Part shown: positions 1 to 6,643 of the stretch, in pieces
How positions within the stretch are numbered: position 1 is the stretch's first letter
How the letters are laid out: every line of letters begins with the position of its first letter
Source of the DNA: RGDT01 sp964630925
GTDB taxonomy: Bacteria > Planctomycetota > Planctomycetia > Gemmatales > Gemmataceae
Direction: 5' to 3'
Assembly: GCA_964630925.1 (NCBI GenBank)
Contig: CAZVZK010000158.1
Location: 1-23,519, forward strand
Length of the DNA stretch: 23,519 nt
The notes under the pieces: model-generated
The model's database searches: none
Told to the model about the DNA's origin: nothing
What the model saw: only the letters and a program-made list of their open reading frames with translations
Position numbers and translations under genes: made by a program

Positions 1-39
1 CGGCCGTATCCTCCCTATTCCTATCAACGCCCGTTTCAT
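1..39 (-). CDS. Possible start of a further gene, cut by the window edge
   Basis: An ATG lies directly after the TGA stop of the truncated oxygenase, with a GAGAGG Shine-Dalgarno-like stretch six bases upstream of it. Thirteen codons are visible (MKRALIGIGRIRP) before the window ends. Three ATA isoleucine codons in thirteen are unusual for this GC-rich genome, so this may be non-coding. No family can be assigned. Confidence 0.15.
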   Translation of the reverse strand, partial: MKRALIGIGRIRP

Positions 40-441
40 TCACAACCTCTCAGGGTGTTCGTAGCAGGAGAAGACGGCGATGAACGACCCGTCCGCCAGA
101 TCGAGGGCCTGGTCGGAATGACTGCCCATCGTGGCGTAGGCGTTCGTGTAGCACTCGATGAGGGCGTTGTTGAAGCCGGCCGGGAGCGAGGCATGTTGTT
201 GAATCCGCAAGGCCAAACGCTCATGCACCGGCCGGAAGGGTTGAGGCGGGGCGGCGTACCTGGTGGTGGTGCGGACGAGGGGTATGCCGCCCGCCCCGTC
301 CATCCTTGTCAGCACGGCCCCCCGGCGGCCTTTGCCCACGTCCTCGAAGCGGGCCGAGGCGAGCAGCTCCACGAACGGATTGCCTTCGGGGGGCAAGGCG
401 TAGGAGCGGATCCCGTCGGGCGCATCAGATTCGGGGGGCAA
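40..441 (-). CDS. AlkB-like 2OG-Fe(II) oxygenase, C-terminally truncated (133 aa)
   Basis: The protein resembles the N-terminal and metal-binding half of AlkB-type 2-oxoglutarate/Fe(II) dioxygenases, which oxidise alkylated bases or other substrates. Residues 90-110 read FNNALIECYTNAYATMGSHSD: the Asn/Tyr-rich strand followed by the HxD iron pair (H108, D110). The frame then stops at FSCYEHPERL, where a complete domain would go on for about 80-100 residues with the distal His and the 2OG-binding Arg. Both are absent, so the product is probably inactive or the gene is broken. The likely start is TTG at 441, with GGGAG upstream; in this frame a stop lies 18 bases further upstream. It overlaps the end of the upstream oxygenase gene by 17 bases, so the two are probably co-transcribed. 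No other frame continues the family sequence in the remaining 39 bases. Confidence 0.6.
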   Translation of the reverse strand: MPPESDAPDGIRSYALPPEGNPFVELLASARFEDVGKGRRGAVLTRMDGAGGIPLVRTTTRYAAPPQPFRPVHERLALRIQQHASLPAGFNNALIECYTNAYATMGSHSDQALDLADGSFIAVFSCYEHPERL

Positions 442-1666
442 GGTAGTCTCCCGTGTTCATGCTGAACAGGAACCTGTCGCCGTAATCGATGAAGGCCGTG
501 GACTTGTTCTCCTTGGCGTACAACCCGCGCAACGCGGCCATGCCCTCGGGCGTGGGTGGTTCGAGGTCCACCAACGTCCCGCCCCTCTTCAGGAAGGTGT
601 GGCCGTCCTTGTGGACGGCCTCGGTGCTGGAACAGCGGACGACGTACCCCAGGCGTGTCGGGAGCAGTTCGGCGTCCAGCGCCGATGGCCGGATCTCGTG
701 CGTGTACAGCCTGTTGGTGGACAGCGGCATGAGGAACGCGGAGTCGGGATACAAGGTCAAGGTGAGCTCTGCGGGGAGGGGGCATCCGGTGCGGCCCACG
801 GCCGGATCCTTCAGGCGGAAATGGAGCCGGGTGAGCCCGCTGACGCCCTTGTGGCCGAAATCGAAGACATCCTCGGCCAGGGGGCGTAGCTTGTCGAGCC
901 TGTCGTAGAAGGTGCAGAAGGCGATGATGCCGTTCGCGGGCATGTCCTTGGTCTTGTCGGCGTGCGCCGAGATCCTGGCCTTGGACTGCTTTTTCCCGCC
1001 GGCGGCGAGGGTGTTGTGGTAGACCTGGGCGAGGACGTGGTTCAGCGGCGCCTGGTCCCGGAACAGGAAGGCGGCCTCCTGGTTGAGGGCATCGACGATG
1101 CGCCTGTCGGTCTCGCGGAAGTTCTCGGTCGGGCCCGAGAGATTCGTGGAACAGCGGAGCAGGCGGAAGTGCAGGCCCTCGCCGTCCTGCTCGACGGGCG
1201 TCAGGTAGATCCCCGTGCGATGAGCCGTGCCGGGCTTGGTGGACTCCGTGAGGGACTGGAACGTGTGTTCCGCGCGGATGCGGCTGAAGTGATCGGAGCC
1301 CGGGTCGAAGAACCGCCGGTAGTACACGCCGACGCCGGGCACGAGGGTGGGGGCCCGGCCCAGGCCCACGGGCGTCCAGGCCTTGTCTCCCCCGTCCCCG
1401 TCATACCCGTGCGAAAGCTCCCGGATGACGAAGACCCGTTCGGCCGTATCGAGATGGCGGCCGCCGGCCCTGGACACGTCGCCGCACAGGTAAACGGTTT
1501 TCCCGGAGAGATCGGGGGGGCCGGAGGCGAGGTCATCGTGAGTGATCACGGGCCCGCAGAAGTCTCGGAGCAGGCCTTCCTCTTCGAACGGGGTGGGCAC
1601 GGCCAGGATGTTGTTCGCGTCGAGGAGGCGGGCTTCCGTTCGTTCCGTTCTTTCTGTTGGATGCAT
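425..1666 (-). CDS. AlkB-like 2OG-Fe(II) oxygenase family protein (413 aa)
   Basis: Residues about 205-350 carry the AlkB-type pattern: NHVLAQVYHN, then SAHAD with the iron-binding pair H235 and D237, then STNRLYTHEI with the distal histidine H323, then RLGYVVRCSS with R344 in the place of the arginine that binds 2-oxoglutarate. The first ~200 residues form an extension I cannot assign to a named domain; it includes YYRRFFDPGSDHFSR. The last ~60 residues are also extra. No signal peptide or membrane segment is seen, so it is cytoplasmic. The ATG at 1666 is preceded by GGGAGGG about nine bases upstream. The gene overlaps the downstream shorter paralog, and both share the pattern N-x-L-x4-Y-x-N ... 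HxDxxxD/L ... G-x-IAF/V. The substrate is unknown; repair-type demethylation is one possibility but the long N-terminus argues for a different role. Confidence 0.7.
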   Translation of the reverse strand: MHPTERTERTEARLLDANNILAVPTPFEEEGLLRDFCGPVITHDDLASGPPDLSGKTVYLCGDVSRAGGRHLDTAERVFVIRELSHGYDGDGGDKAWTPVGLGRAPTLVPGVGVYYRRFFDPGSDHFSRIRAEHTFQSLTESTKPGTAHRTGIYLTPVEQDGEGLHFRLLRCSTNLSGPTENFRETDRRIVDALNQEAAFLFRDQAPLNHVLAQVYHNTLAAGGKKQSKARISAHADKTKDMPANGIIAFCTFYDRLDKLRPLAEDVFDFGHKGVSGLTRLHFRLKDPAVGRTGCPLPAELTLTLYPDSAFLMPLSTNRLYTHEIRPSALDAELLPTRLGYVVRCSSTEAVHKDGHTFLKRGGTLVDLEPPTPEGMAALRGLYAKENKSTAFIDYGDRFLFSMNTGDYLAPRI

Positions 1667-1707
1667 GAAACCGGCCCTCCCGCAGCGTTCTGATTGTTAG
1701 CAATTGA

Positions 1708-1742
1708 GAAAATATAGATGCATATGCATGTGTTTTGTCAGC
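1708..1742 (-). promoter_or_regulatory. Putative promoter of the oxygenase pair with a 12-bp palindrome in the spacer
   Basis: This is the most AT-rich segment in the neighbourhood. Read on the minus strand it gives TGACAA, 17 bases, then CTATAT (alternatively CTGACA, 19 bases, TATATT), close to a sigma-70 type -35/-10 pair, about 40-50 bases upstream of the ATG at 1666. The spacer contains a perfect 12-bp palindrome ATGCATATGCAT at 1718-1729, placed where a repressor dimer would block RNA polymerase. The palindrome is certain; its role is inferred. Confidence 0.4.
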
Positions 1743-2158
1743 TCCGCCGTCTCGCACGCCGCCTTGATCGGGCGGAGCGCCGTCGCCGGGACCTTCTCTG
1801 ACAGGGACGCGAGCTCTCGCGGTTGGGTTCGGAGGACTCCCTTGATTCATCGTGCGGAAGAACCCGGCTCGTATCGACTCAAGCGGTTCCTCTTCCCCTG
1901 CCCCCGGAAGGGCAAGATTCGTGTCGGCGTGGGCTCTCGCCGCTCCGTATGGTCGCCCGGCGAGAACGGCCTCCGGTGGCCGAACGACCCGAGATCACCT
2001 GCACCGGCCGCACCGACGGCGGTTGCAGCGACGTGCCAGAGCCTGGGCGCGGTGTCGCGTCATCAGCTGTTATGGTGGGGGAGGTCTGGGCACCGGGGAG
2101 ATGGGGGGGAGCTCCCAGATCTCTCCCCCGCCAGGCGGCGTGCGCGGAGTGGGCAGTT

Positions 2159-2276
2159 GGCCAGGTGACTCGCGCACTCGGTGACGGTCCGTGACACCAG
2201 GCGTCCGTCGGCGCCGAGTCACATGGCCGAACGGCGAGGAGGTGGCCATGTGACTCCCCGAGGTGGCCAGGTGACT
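2159..2276. repeat. Four copies of a 12-bp motif GGCCA(G/T)GTGACT
   Basis: Copies lie at 2159-2170 (plus), 2217-2228 (minus), 2244-2255 (plus) and 2265-2276 (plus). They differ only at position six (G or T). Two of the plus copies share the longer form GGTGGCCA(G/T)GTGACT. The inverted copy at 2217 and the direct copy at 2244 can pair across 15 bases. A degenerate copy GGCGGGTGACT occurs at 2581-2591. The spacing is irregular and there are no CRISPR-like spacers. Confidence 0.6.
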
Positions 2277-2358
2277 TCGCGTCCGACGGGGCCTGGCGTC
2301 CGCCGGAGGCGGGCCCCGGCGGCCATCGGCACTCGGGGGCGCTCACACGGCTTGACCG

Positions 2359-2516
2359 ATTGCATTGCATGGGGGTGTCTGAGACTGCTGAAAAACCCCC
2401 TCGACTCGACGTAAGTCCGTAAAGTTCGTGTCCCGCGAGGACGACTTTTACGGACTTACGTCGACGAAACCGAGTTTTTCAGCAGTCTCTGTCTGGGGGG
2501 GGCAACGCAATGCAAT
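2359..2516. repeat. Outer inverted repeat enclosing the MITE-like element
   Basis: ATTGCATTGC at 2359-2368 is matched by its exact reverse complement GCAATGCAAT at 2507-2516. Each arm is followed inward by a run of G (2371-2375 and 2495-2502), so the runs are direct and not inverted. The arms lie outside the target duplication of the inner element, so they may be an older repeat into which that element inserted, or a separate feature. Confidence 0.45.
2381..2489. mobile_element. MITE-like palindromic element with 5-bp target duplications
   Basis: The 109-bp element begins GAGACTGCTGAAAAA and ends with the exact reverse complement TTTTTCAGCAGTCTC. An inner pair of 18-bp arms, TCGACGTAAGTCCGTAAA at 2406-2423 and its reverse complement at 2447-2464, surrounds a 23-base centre. 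TGTCT stands immediately on both sides (2376-2380 and 2490-2494) and looks like a target-site duplication; it is a direct repeat, so the palindrome does not explain it. There is no coding capacity, so a transposase encoded elsewhere would be needed. Ends of this kind resemble those of some bacterial insertion sequences, but the family cannot be fixed from here. As RNA it would fold into a long hairpin. Confidence 0.6.
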
Positions 2517-2629
2517 TGGCCCCGCCGGCCACCACCCTGTCTCCTTGCTTTCCTCTTCCCCGGCTCAAGGGGTGCGGAGTGGCGGGTGACTCGGCGCCCG
2601 GCGGGGCCGGGATGACCGGCGCCGCCTGG

Positions 2630-3190
2630 TCAGTAGGCGTCCCCCCCCGGCCGATACTCGTCGGCGGTCAGGGGCCGCGATACCACAGGCAGCTTGTCGT
2701 CGCCCCACACGACGGCGCACGGCACGCGCCGGCCGGACAGCTTCTTGCCCGGCAGGTCGTCGCGGTAGATCATGATGTGGACCAGCCACACCTCCCGCCC
2801 CTCCGTGAAATTCGCCGGCAGGCGGTCCTTCTTCCCCTCGATGTACGCCTCGTCGGCCATCAGCGCCGCGACGAAGGCCTCGGCCTCGTCGTCATGCTCG
2901 TCCGGGTCCGTCCCCTTCAGGTCGTAGACGCGCTCGGCCATCGACAGCATGAAGCTCTTGTCGTTGGCCGTCTGGCGGTCCGGCGACACGACGACGACGG
3001 CGGCCTCGTCCAGCACGCCGGCCTCGAAGATGTTCTTGTGGGCCTGGACCAGCCAGCCGGTGGTGTGCTCCCCCAACTGCATGACGCGGGCCTTCTTGCG
3101 GCCCTCGATGGTCAGCAGGACGGAGCCCGCCAGCACCACCAGCGTCAGCAGGCCGCCGACGATCCCGAGTGTCCACCACAGCCATTCCAT
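2630..3190 (-). CDS. Hypothetical membrane-anchored protein (186 aa)
   Basis: The protein has one N-terminal membrane segment, roughly residues 3-28 (MEWLWWTLGIVGGLLTLVVL and onward), followed by a basic stretch EGRKKAR and a soluble domain of about 155 residues. This predicts an inner-membrane anchor with the bulk in the cytoplasm. The soluble part contains GEHTTGWLVQAHKNIFEAG, VVVVSPD and an acidic stretch TDPDEHDDEAEA. I do not recognise the family. The ATG at 3190 is chosen over one 30 bases upstream because GGAGG stands a proper distance before it and because the shorter form places the hydrophobic segment at the N-terminus. A TATGCT sequence about 30 bases upstream could be its -10 element. 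It is transcribed divergently from the DUF1501 gene. Confidence 0.65.
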   Translation of the reverse strand: MEWLWWTLGIVGGLLTLVVLAGSVLLTIEGRKKARVMQLGEHTTGWLVQAHKNIFEAGVLDEAAVVVVSPDRQTANDKSFMLSMAERVYDLKGTDPDEHDDEAEAFVAALMADEAYIEGKKDRLPANFTEGREVWLVHIMIYRDDLPGKKLSGRRVPCAVVWGDDKLPVVSRPLTADEYRPGGDAY

Positions 3191-3419
3191 CGCCGCCCCT
3201 CCTGACCTGTCGGATAGCATACGCGAATCCCTGCCGGGCGGGAGCCGGCCGCGATGTGGGCGCCTGTCTCGCCGAAGAAGAAGAGCCGCTGACGCTCCAC
3301 TCGGGGCGCTGACGCGACCCCGCTCGCCCAGATCCGCTCACGCTCCAATCCTGCTGTTTTCCCTACCCGCCCTTACCCTGCCGTGGTACGCTGACCCTAC
3401 ACCGCGAGGGCCTCCCACC

Positions 3420-4787
3420 ATGCTGCACCGCCGCGACCTCATGCTCGGCCTCGGCTCCCTCGGCCTCGGCACCCTCGCCCTGCCCGACCTCCTCGCCAGC
3501 ACCGCCAAACCGACCTCGGGCGGCAAGGCCAAGTCGTGCATCCTCCTCTACCTGTGGGGCGGCCCGCCGCAGCTCGACATGTGGGACATGAAGCCCGACG
3601 CGCCCACGGGCATCCGGTCCCCGTACAAGCCCATCGACACGGCGGCGCCGGGCGTCCGCATCTGCGACCGCATGCCGCTCCTGGCGAAGCAGATGCGCGA
3701 CGTGACGCTCGTGCGCTCGCTGACCCACCCCAGCAACGAGCACGAGGCCGGCGTCTTCCACACCCTGGCCGGCAAGCCCAACCCCGCCCTCCGCGTGCCC
3801 ATCAACCAGCGCAAGCGATCCGACCACCCCAACGTCTCCGGCGTCGTTTCTTACTTCACCCGGCCGGGCGCGGTGCCCGCCTCGGTCACGCTGCCGCGGC
3901 CCATCGGGCACGACGGCATCACCTACACCGGCACGCACGCCGGCTGGCTCGGCCCGCGCCACGACCCGCTCGAACTGAAGGCCGCGTTCAAGAGCCGCGA
4001 CGACTCCTTCGCCCTGGAGCCCGCCGCCGACGTGTCCGCCGGACGCCTCGCGGACCGCCGCTCGCTGCTCGAACGCATCGAGTCCGCCGAGAGGCGCGTG
4101 CAGAGGAGCCCCGCCGCCGCGGGCCTCGGCGCGTTCCACGAGCAGGCCATGCGCATGGTGGCGTCGTCGGCGGTGAAGCGCGCCCTCGACATCGGCCGCG
4201 AGCCGCCCGCCGTGCGTGACCGCTACGGACGCAACCCCTACGGCGACAGCTTCCTGCTGTGCCGGCGGCTCGTCGAGGCCGGCGTGCGATTGGTCACGTT
4301 CGCCTGGGTGTACATCACGGCGAGCGGGCGCGTCAGCAACGTGTGGGACACCCACGGCGGCATCGACTTCATCCCCAACGGCAAGACCGGCTACACGATG
4401 CTCGACGCCGACTATTGCCTGCCGCCCCTGGATCGCGGGCTGTCGGCGCTGCTGGCCGACCTGCGGGACCGCGGCATGCTCGACGAGACGATGATCGTGG
4501 CGCTGGGCGAGATGGGCCGCACGCCGAAGATCAACCCGGCGCAGGGACGCGACCACTGGGGCCACGCCCAGACGGCCCTGCTGGCGGGCGGCGGCATCAG
4601 GGGCGGGCAGGTGTACGGGGCGACGGACGGCCACGCCGCGTACGTCAAGGACCGCCCGGTGCGGCCCGAGGACGTGCTGGCGACGATCTACCACGGCCTG
4701 GGCATCGACCCGGAGGGCGAGCTGATCGACCGCGAGGGCCGCCCGCACCGCGCCAGCGAGGGCGCGCCGCTGCTGGGTCTGTTCTGA
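3420..4787 (+). CDS. DUF1501 domain-containing protein, Tat-exported (455 aa)
   Basis: DUF1501 proteins belong to the alkaline-phosphatase-like superfamily and are abundant, mostly uncharacterised, in Planctomycetes. The leader MLHRRDLMLGLGSLGLG has the twin arginine and hydrophobic core expected of Tat export. Family landmarks include ILLYLWGGPPQLDMWDMKPD near residue 45, SLTHPSNEHEAG, WDTHGGIDFIPNGKTGY in the second half, MIVALGEMGRTPKIN, and GRDHWGHAQTALLAGGGIRGG followed by VYGATD near the C-terminus. Its Asp/His residues match the metal and substrate positions usually seen in this family. Length is normal. The ATG at 3420 is the first codon that gives a Tat leader; the same frame is open for 157 codons upstream but that part has no leader and overlaps the divergent gene. 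In many planctomycetes these genes sit beside a DUF1549/DUF1553 cytochrome gene; none is here. Confidence 0.9.
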   Translation: MLHRRDLMLGLGSLGLGTLALPDLLASTAKPTSGGKAKSCILLYLWGGPPQLDMWDMKPDAPTGIRSPYKPIDTAAPGVRICDRMPLLAKQMRDVTLVRSLTHPSNEHEAGVFHTLAGKPNPALRVPINQRKRSDHPNVSGVVSYFTRPGAVPASVTLPRPIGHDGITYTGTHAGWLGPRHDPLELKAAFKSRDDSFALEPAADVSAGRLADRRSLLERIESAERRVQRSPAAAGLGAFHEQAMRMVASSAVKRALDIGREPPAVRDRYGRNPYGDSFLLCRRLVEAGVRLVTFAWVYITASGRVSNVWDTHGGIDFIPNGKTGYTMLDADYCLPPLDRGLSALLADLRDRGMLDETMIVALGEMGRTPKINPAQGRDHWGHAQTALLAGGGIRGGQVYGATDGHAAYVKDRPVRPEDVLATIYHGLGIDPEGELIDREGRPHRASEGAPLLGLF

Positions 4788-4855
4788 GCCTGTCCTGCGC
4801 GAGGCCCGGCGCCCGCTCTCTGTAGGTAAGGGCGCCCGCCACAGAAGGGCCGAAC

Positions 4856-6064
4856 ATGGCGACGCATCTGGTTCGCAACGAGGCCCTGCGGGCGGGCTTC
4901 CAGGAGGCCCAGGGGGCGATCCCGGATAAGGCCCTCAGGCCCTGGGCGGGCACGCGCGACGGGCGCGTCGTCTGGGCCGCCCCCAAGAGCGCCGCGCCGG
5001 CGGGCCGCACCGGCCTGCTGCCTTACACCGCCGCCCTGCAACGCGAACGCCGCGCCCTGGCCGAGACCGTGCTCGGCTGCCGGCTGATGGACGAGCGCGA
5101 CCTGACGCGGGACGTGCTGCACAAGGTGTCGCGAGCGATGATCAAGTACTGGATGTCGCGGCGCCGCCAGCTCGGCGCGGCGGCGGCGACGCGCGGCATG
5201 ACCGAGCAGCGCAAGTACGTCACCGGCGACACCAGCTTCGGGCGCGTCATGCGCTCCGACCAGATCCCGCCGGAGCTGGACGTTGAGATGCAGTACCTCC
5301 TGGCGGCGCTGCTGGCGCCGTGGCCCGAGCGGGTGATGAACGTCCACGACGCCTTCCTCCGCGTCTTCCGCTGCCTCGGCCCGTCCGACCTCGACGGCCA
5401 ACCCGAGGGCGGCAAGTGGTGCGACCCGGGCATGTCGCAGACGGACCGCGACGCCCTCGTCCGGGCGTGGAAGACCAGGTCCACCCAGTGGCAGACGATG
5501 GAGGCGGTCGGCGCGCGCGTGCGCCCCGCCGACCTCTTCGACCCCAGCAAACGCGGGCGCGTCGACGTCACCCCCGTGCATGGCGGCTCCACCGTCCCCG
5601 GCCTGCTGCCCGAGGCCGGCCTGCTCGACCCCGAGGCCTGCCTGGCCCGGCTGGGCCTGAAGCAGGTCCGCGAGCACCGCCGCCGCGGCGTGGACCTGTA
5701 CCGCCCCGACGACGCGGCGAAGACGCCCTTCCTCGACACCGTGGCCCAGAAGAACCTGAACTTCGGCGCCGGCCCGTCGGGCACCACGGGGACGCTGTTC
5801 CAGTCCGCCATCCTCTTCGCCAACCTGAGCGGCGAGGAGCTGAAGGAGTACCTCCTCGGGATCGTGGCCTACCTCGTCGGCGGGGGCATGCACAGCTGCC
5901 ACGAGGTGTTCACGACGGCGAGCTTCCTGGGCATCCCCTACGAGCCGGGCAAGTACCACGCGACGATGCCGACGGGGTTCCGCAAGTCGCAGGTCTACGA
6001 CGCCTGGCAGACGGAGTTCTGGGACATCGCCGCACCGAGCGTCACCTTCACGCCGATGTTCTGA
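4856..6064 (+). CDS. Unrecognised 402-aa protein with GPSGTTGTL and GGGMHSCHEV motifs
   Basis: I cannot name a family. There is no signal peptide or clear membrane anchor. The N-terminal third is basic and helical (LTRDVLHKVSRAMIKYWMSRRR). The C-terminal ~110 residues look like a conserved domain: FGAGPSGTTGTLFQSAILFA, then ELKEYLLGIVAYLVGGGMHSCHEVFTTASFLGIPYEPGKY. The histidines and glutamate in GGGMHSCHEV and the Gly/Ser/Thr loop are the best candidates for a functional centre. Similar GPSGTT ... HS-x-HE-V arrangements may occur in large bacterial multidomain proteins, but this is only an impression. The ATG at 4856 follows AAGGG by about seven bases. The next gene starts 18 bases after its stop, so the two probably form an operon. 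Confidence 0.7.
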   Translation: MATHLVRNEALRAGFQEAQGAIPDKALRPWAGTRDGRVVWAAPKSAAPAGRTGLLPYTAALQRERRALAETVLGCRLMDERDLTRDVLHKVSRAMIKYWMSRRRQLGAAAATRGMTEQRKYVTGDTSFGRVMRSDQIPPELDVEMQYLLAALLAPWPERVMNVHDAFLRVFRCLGPSDLDGQPEGGKWCDPGMSQTDRDALVRAWKTRSTQWQTMEAVGARVRPADLFDPSKRGRVDVTPVHGGSTVPGLLPEAGLLDPEACLARLGLKQVREHRRRGVDLYRPDDAAKTPFLDTVAQKNLNFGAGPSGTTGTLFQSAILFANLSGEELKEYLLGIVAYLVGGGMHSCHEVFTTASFLGIPYEPGKYHATMPTGFRKSQVYDAWQTEFWDIAAPSVTFTPMF

Positions 6065-6082
6065 TCTGACGCCGGAGGCGCC

Positions 6083-6583
6083 ATGCCCTGGAAGGTGGTC
6101 GAGCGCAGGATCGGCCGCGCCGGCGGCGAGAAGCAGCGGGCCGCCCGCCAGCGTGAGTGGGACCGGAAGCACGGCCCCGACGCCTGGGCCGTCGGCTACG
6201 TCATCGACGGGGTCTTCGTCCTCCACGAGCAGGCGCTGGAGACGGTCTACTACGCCAGCTACGAGGCCCACTTCCGCGACCACCCGGACGACCTAACGGA
6301 GCTGCTCGCGCTCGCCAGGGTGCTTCGCAACCCGCATGCCGAGGCCACCACCGGCGTCGACCTCCAGGTCCCGGCCATCATGCAGTACCTCCAGCGCCAC
6401 GGCCTGGAGCTGCGTGGCCGCGAGGTGGTGGACATCGGCACCTGGCAGGGCGGGCGCTCGCACCCGATCAGCGTGCGTCTGAGCCCGTTGCAAGTCCGCT
6501 GCGTCCTGGACGCGAAGCTGACGCTGGAGGAGTGGTGGCAGTCGAAGAAGTGCCTCGCGGTGTGGGAGGGGGACGAGGGGTGA
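6083..6583 (+). CDS. Hypothetical protein (166 aa)
   Basis: This is a soluble protein with a basic N-terminus (MPWKVVERRIGRAGGEKQRAARQREWDRKHG) and a predicted alpha/beta body with YVIDGVFVLHEQALETVYY, AEATTGVDLQVPAIMQYLQRHG and VVDIGTWQGG. The last phrase is too short to support a methyltransferase call. I do not recognise the family. The ATG is preceded by GGAGGCGCC, a good ribosome binding site, and lies 18 bases after the stop of the upstream gene, which suggests co-expression and perhaps a shared function. GC-rich third positions match its neighbours, so it is very likely a real gene. Confidence 0.65.
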   Translation: MPWKVVERRIGRAGGEKQRAARQREWDRKHGPDAWAVGYVIDGVFVLHEQALETVYYASYEAHFRDHPDDLTELLALARVLRNPHAEATTGVDLQVPAIMQYLQRHGLELRGREVVDIGTWQGGRSHPISVRLSPLQVRCVLDAKLTLEEWWQSKKCLAVWEGDEG

Positions 6584-6607
6584 CACATCCGGCGGGACGT
6601 GTATCCT
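6580..6607 (+). promoter_or_regulatory. Putative promoter of the selenoprotein candidate
   Basis: GTGACA at 6580-6585, a 16-base spacer and TATCCT at 6602-6607 resemble a sigma-70 type promoter, about 37 bases upstream of the ATG at 6644. The -35 box overlaps the stop codon of the previous gene. The match is modest and untested. Confidence 0.3.
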
Positions 6608-6643
6608 GATAGGAGCCGCACTCACCCACCTCCGAGACCCGCC

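Larger units (their letters stand above)
1667..2629. other. Gene-free stretch with regulatory and repeat elements
   Basis: I see no convincing gene in these 963 bases. The open frames present overlap one another on both strands, lack ribosome binding sites and have no recognisable protein motif. The stretch contains the promoter of the oxygenase pair near 1700-1745, a cluster of four 12-bp motifs at 2159-2276, and a nested palindrome at 2359-2516. The segment 1745-2150 shows nothing I can name. Confidence 0.6.

Noticed and set aside
2159..2276. CRISPR array
   Set aside because: Repeats are only 12 bp, in both orientations and with unequal gaps.
1879..2370. 163-aa minus-strand frame in the gene-free stretch
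   Set aside because: It has no ribosome binding site or motif, overlaps several equal plus-strand frames, and crosses the 12-bp repeat cluster.
2949..3419. N-terminal extension of the DUF1501 protein
   Set aside because: It would bury the Tat leader inside the protein and overlap the divergent gene; the ATG at 3420 gives a normal family start.
4688..6283. 531-aa antisense open frame over the unknown protein and DUF1501 end
   Set aside because: The composition is that of a shadow frame, no ribosome binding site is seen, and it runs across two plus-strand genes.
6413..6465. Methyltransferase motif in the 166-aa protein (VVDIGTWQGG)
   Set aside because: The phrase lies near the C-terminus without the rest of a Rossmann fold after it, so it cannot be a SAM-binding domain.
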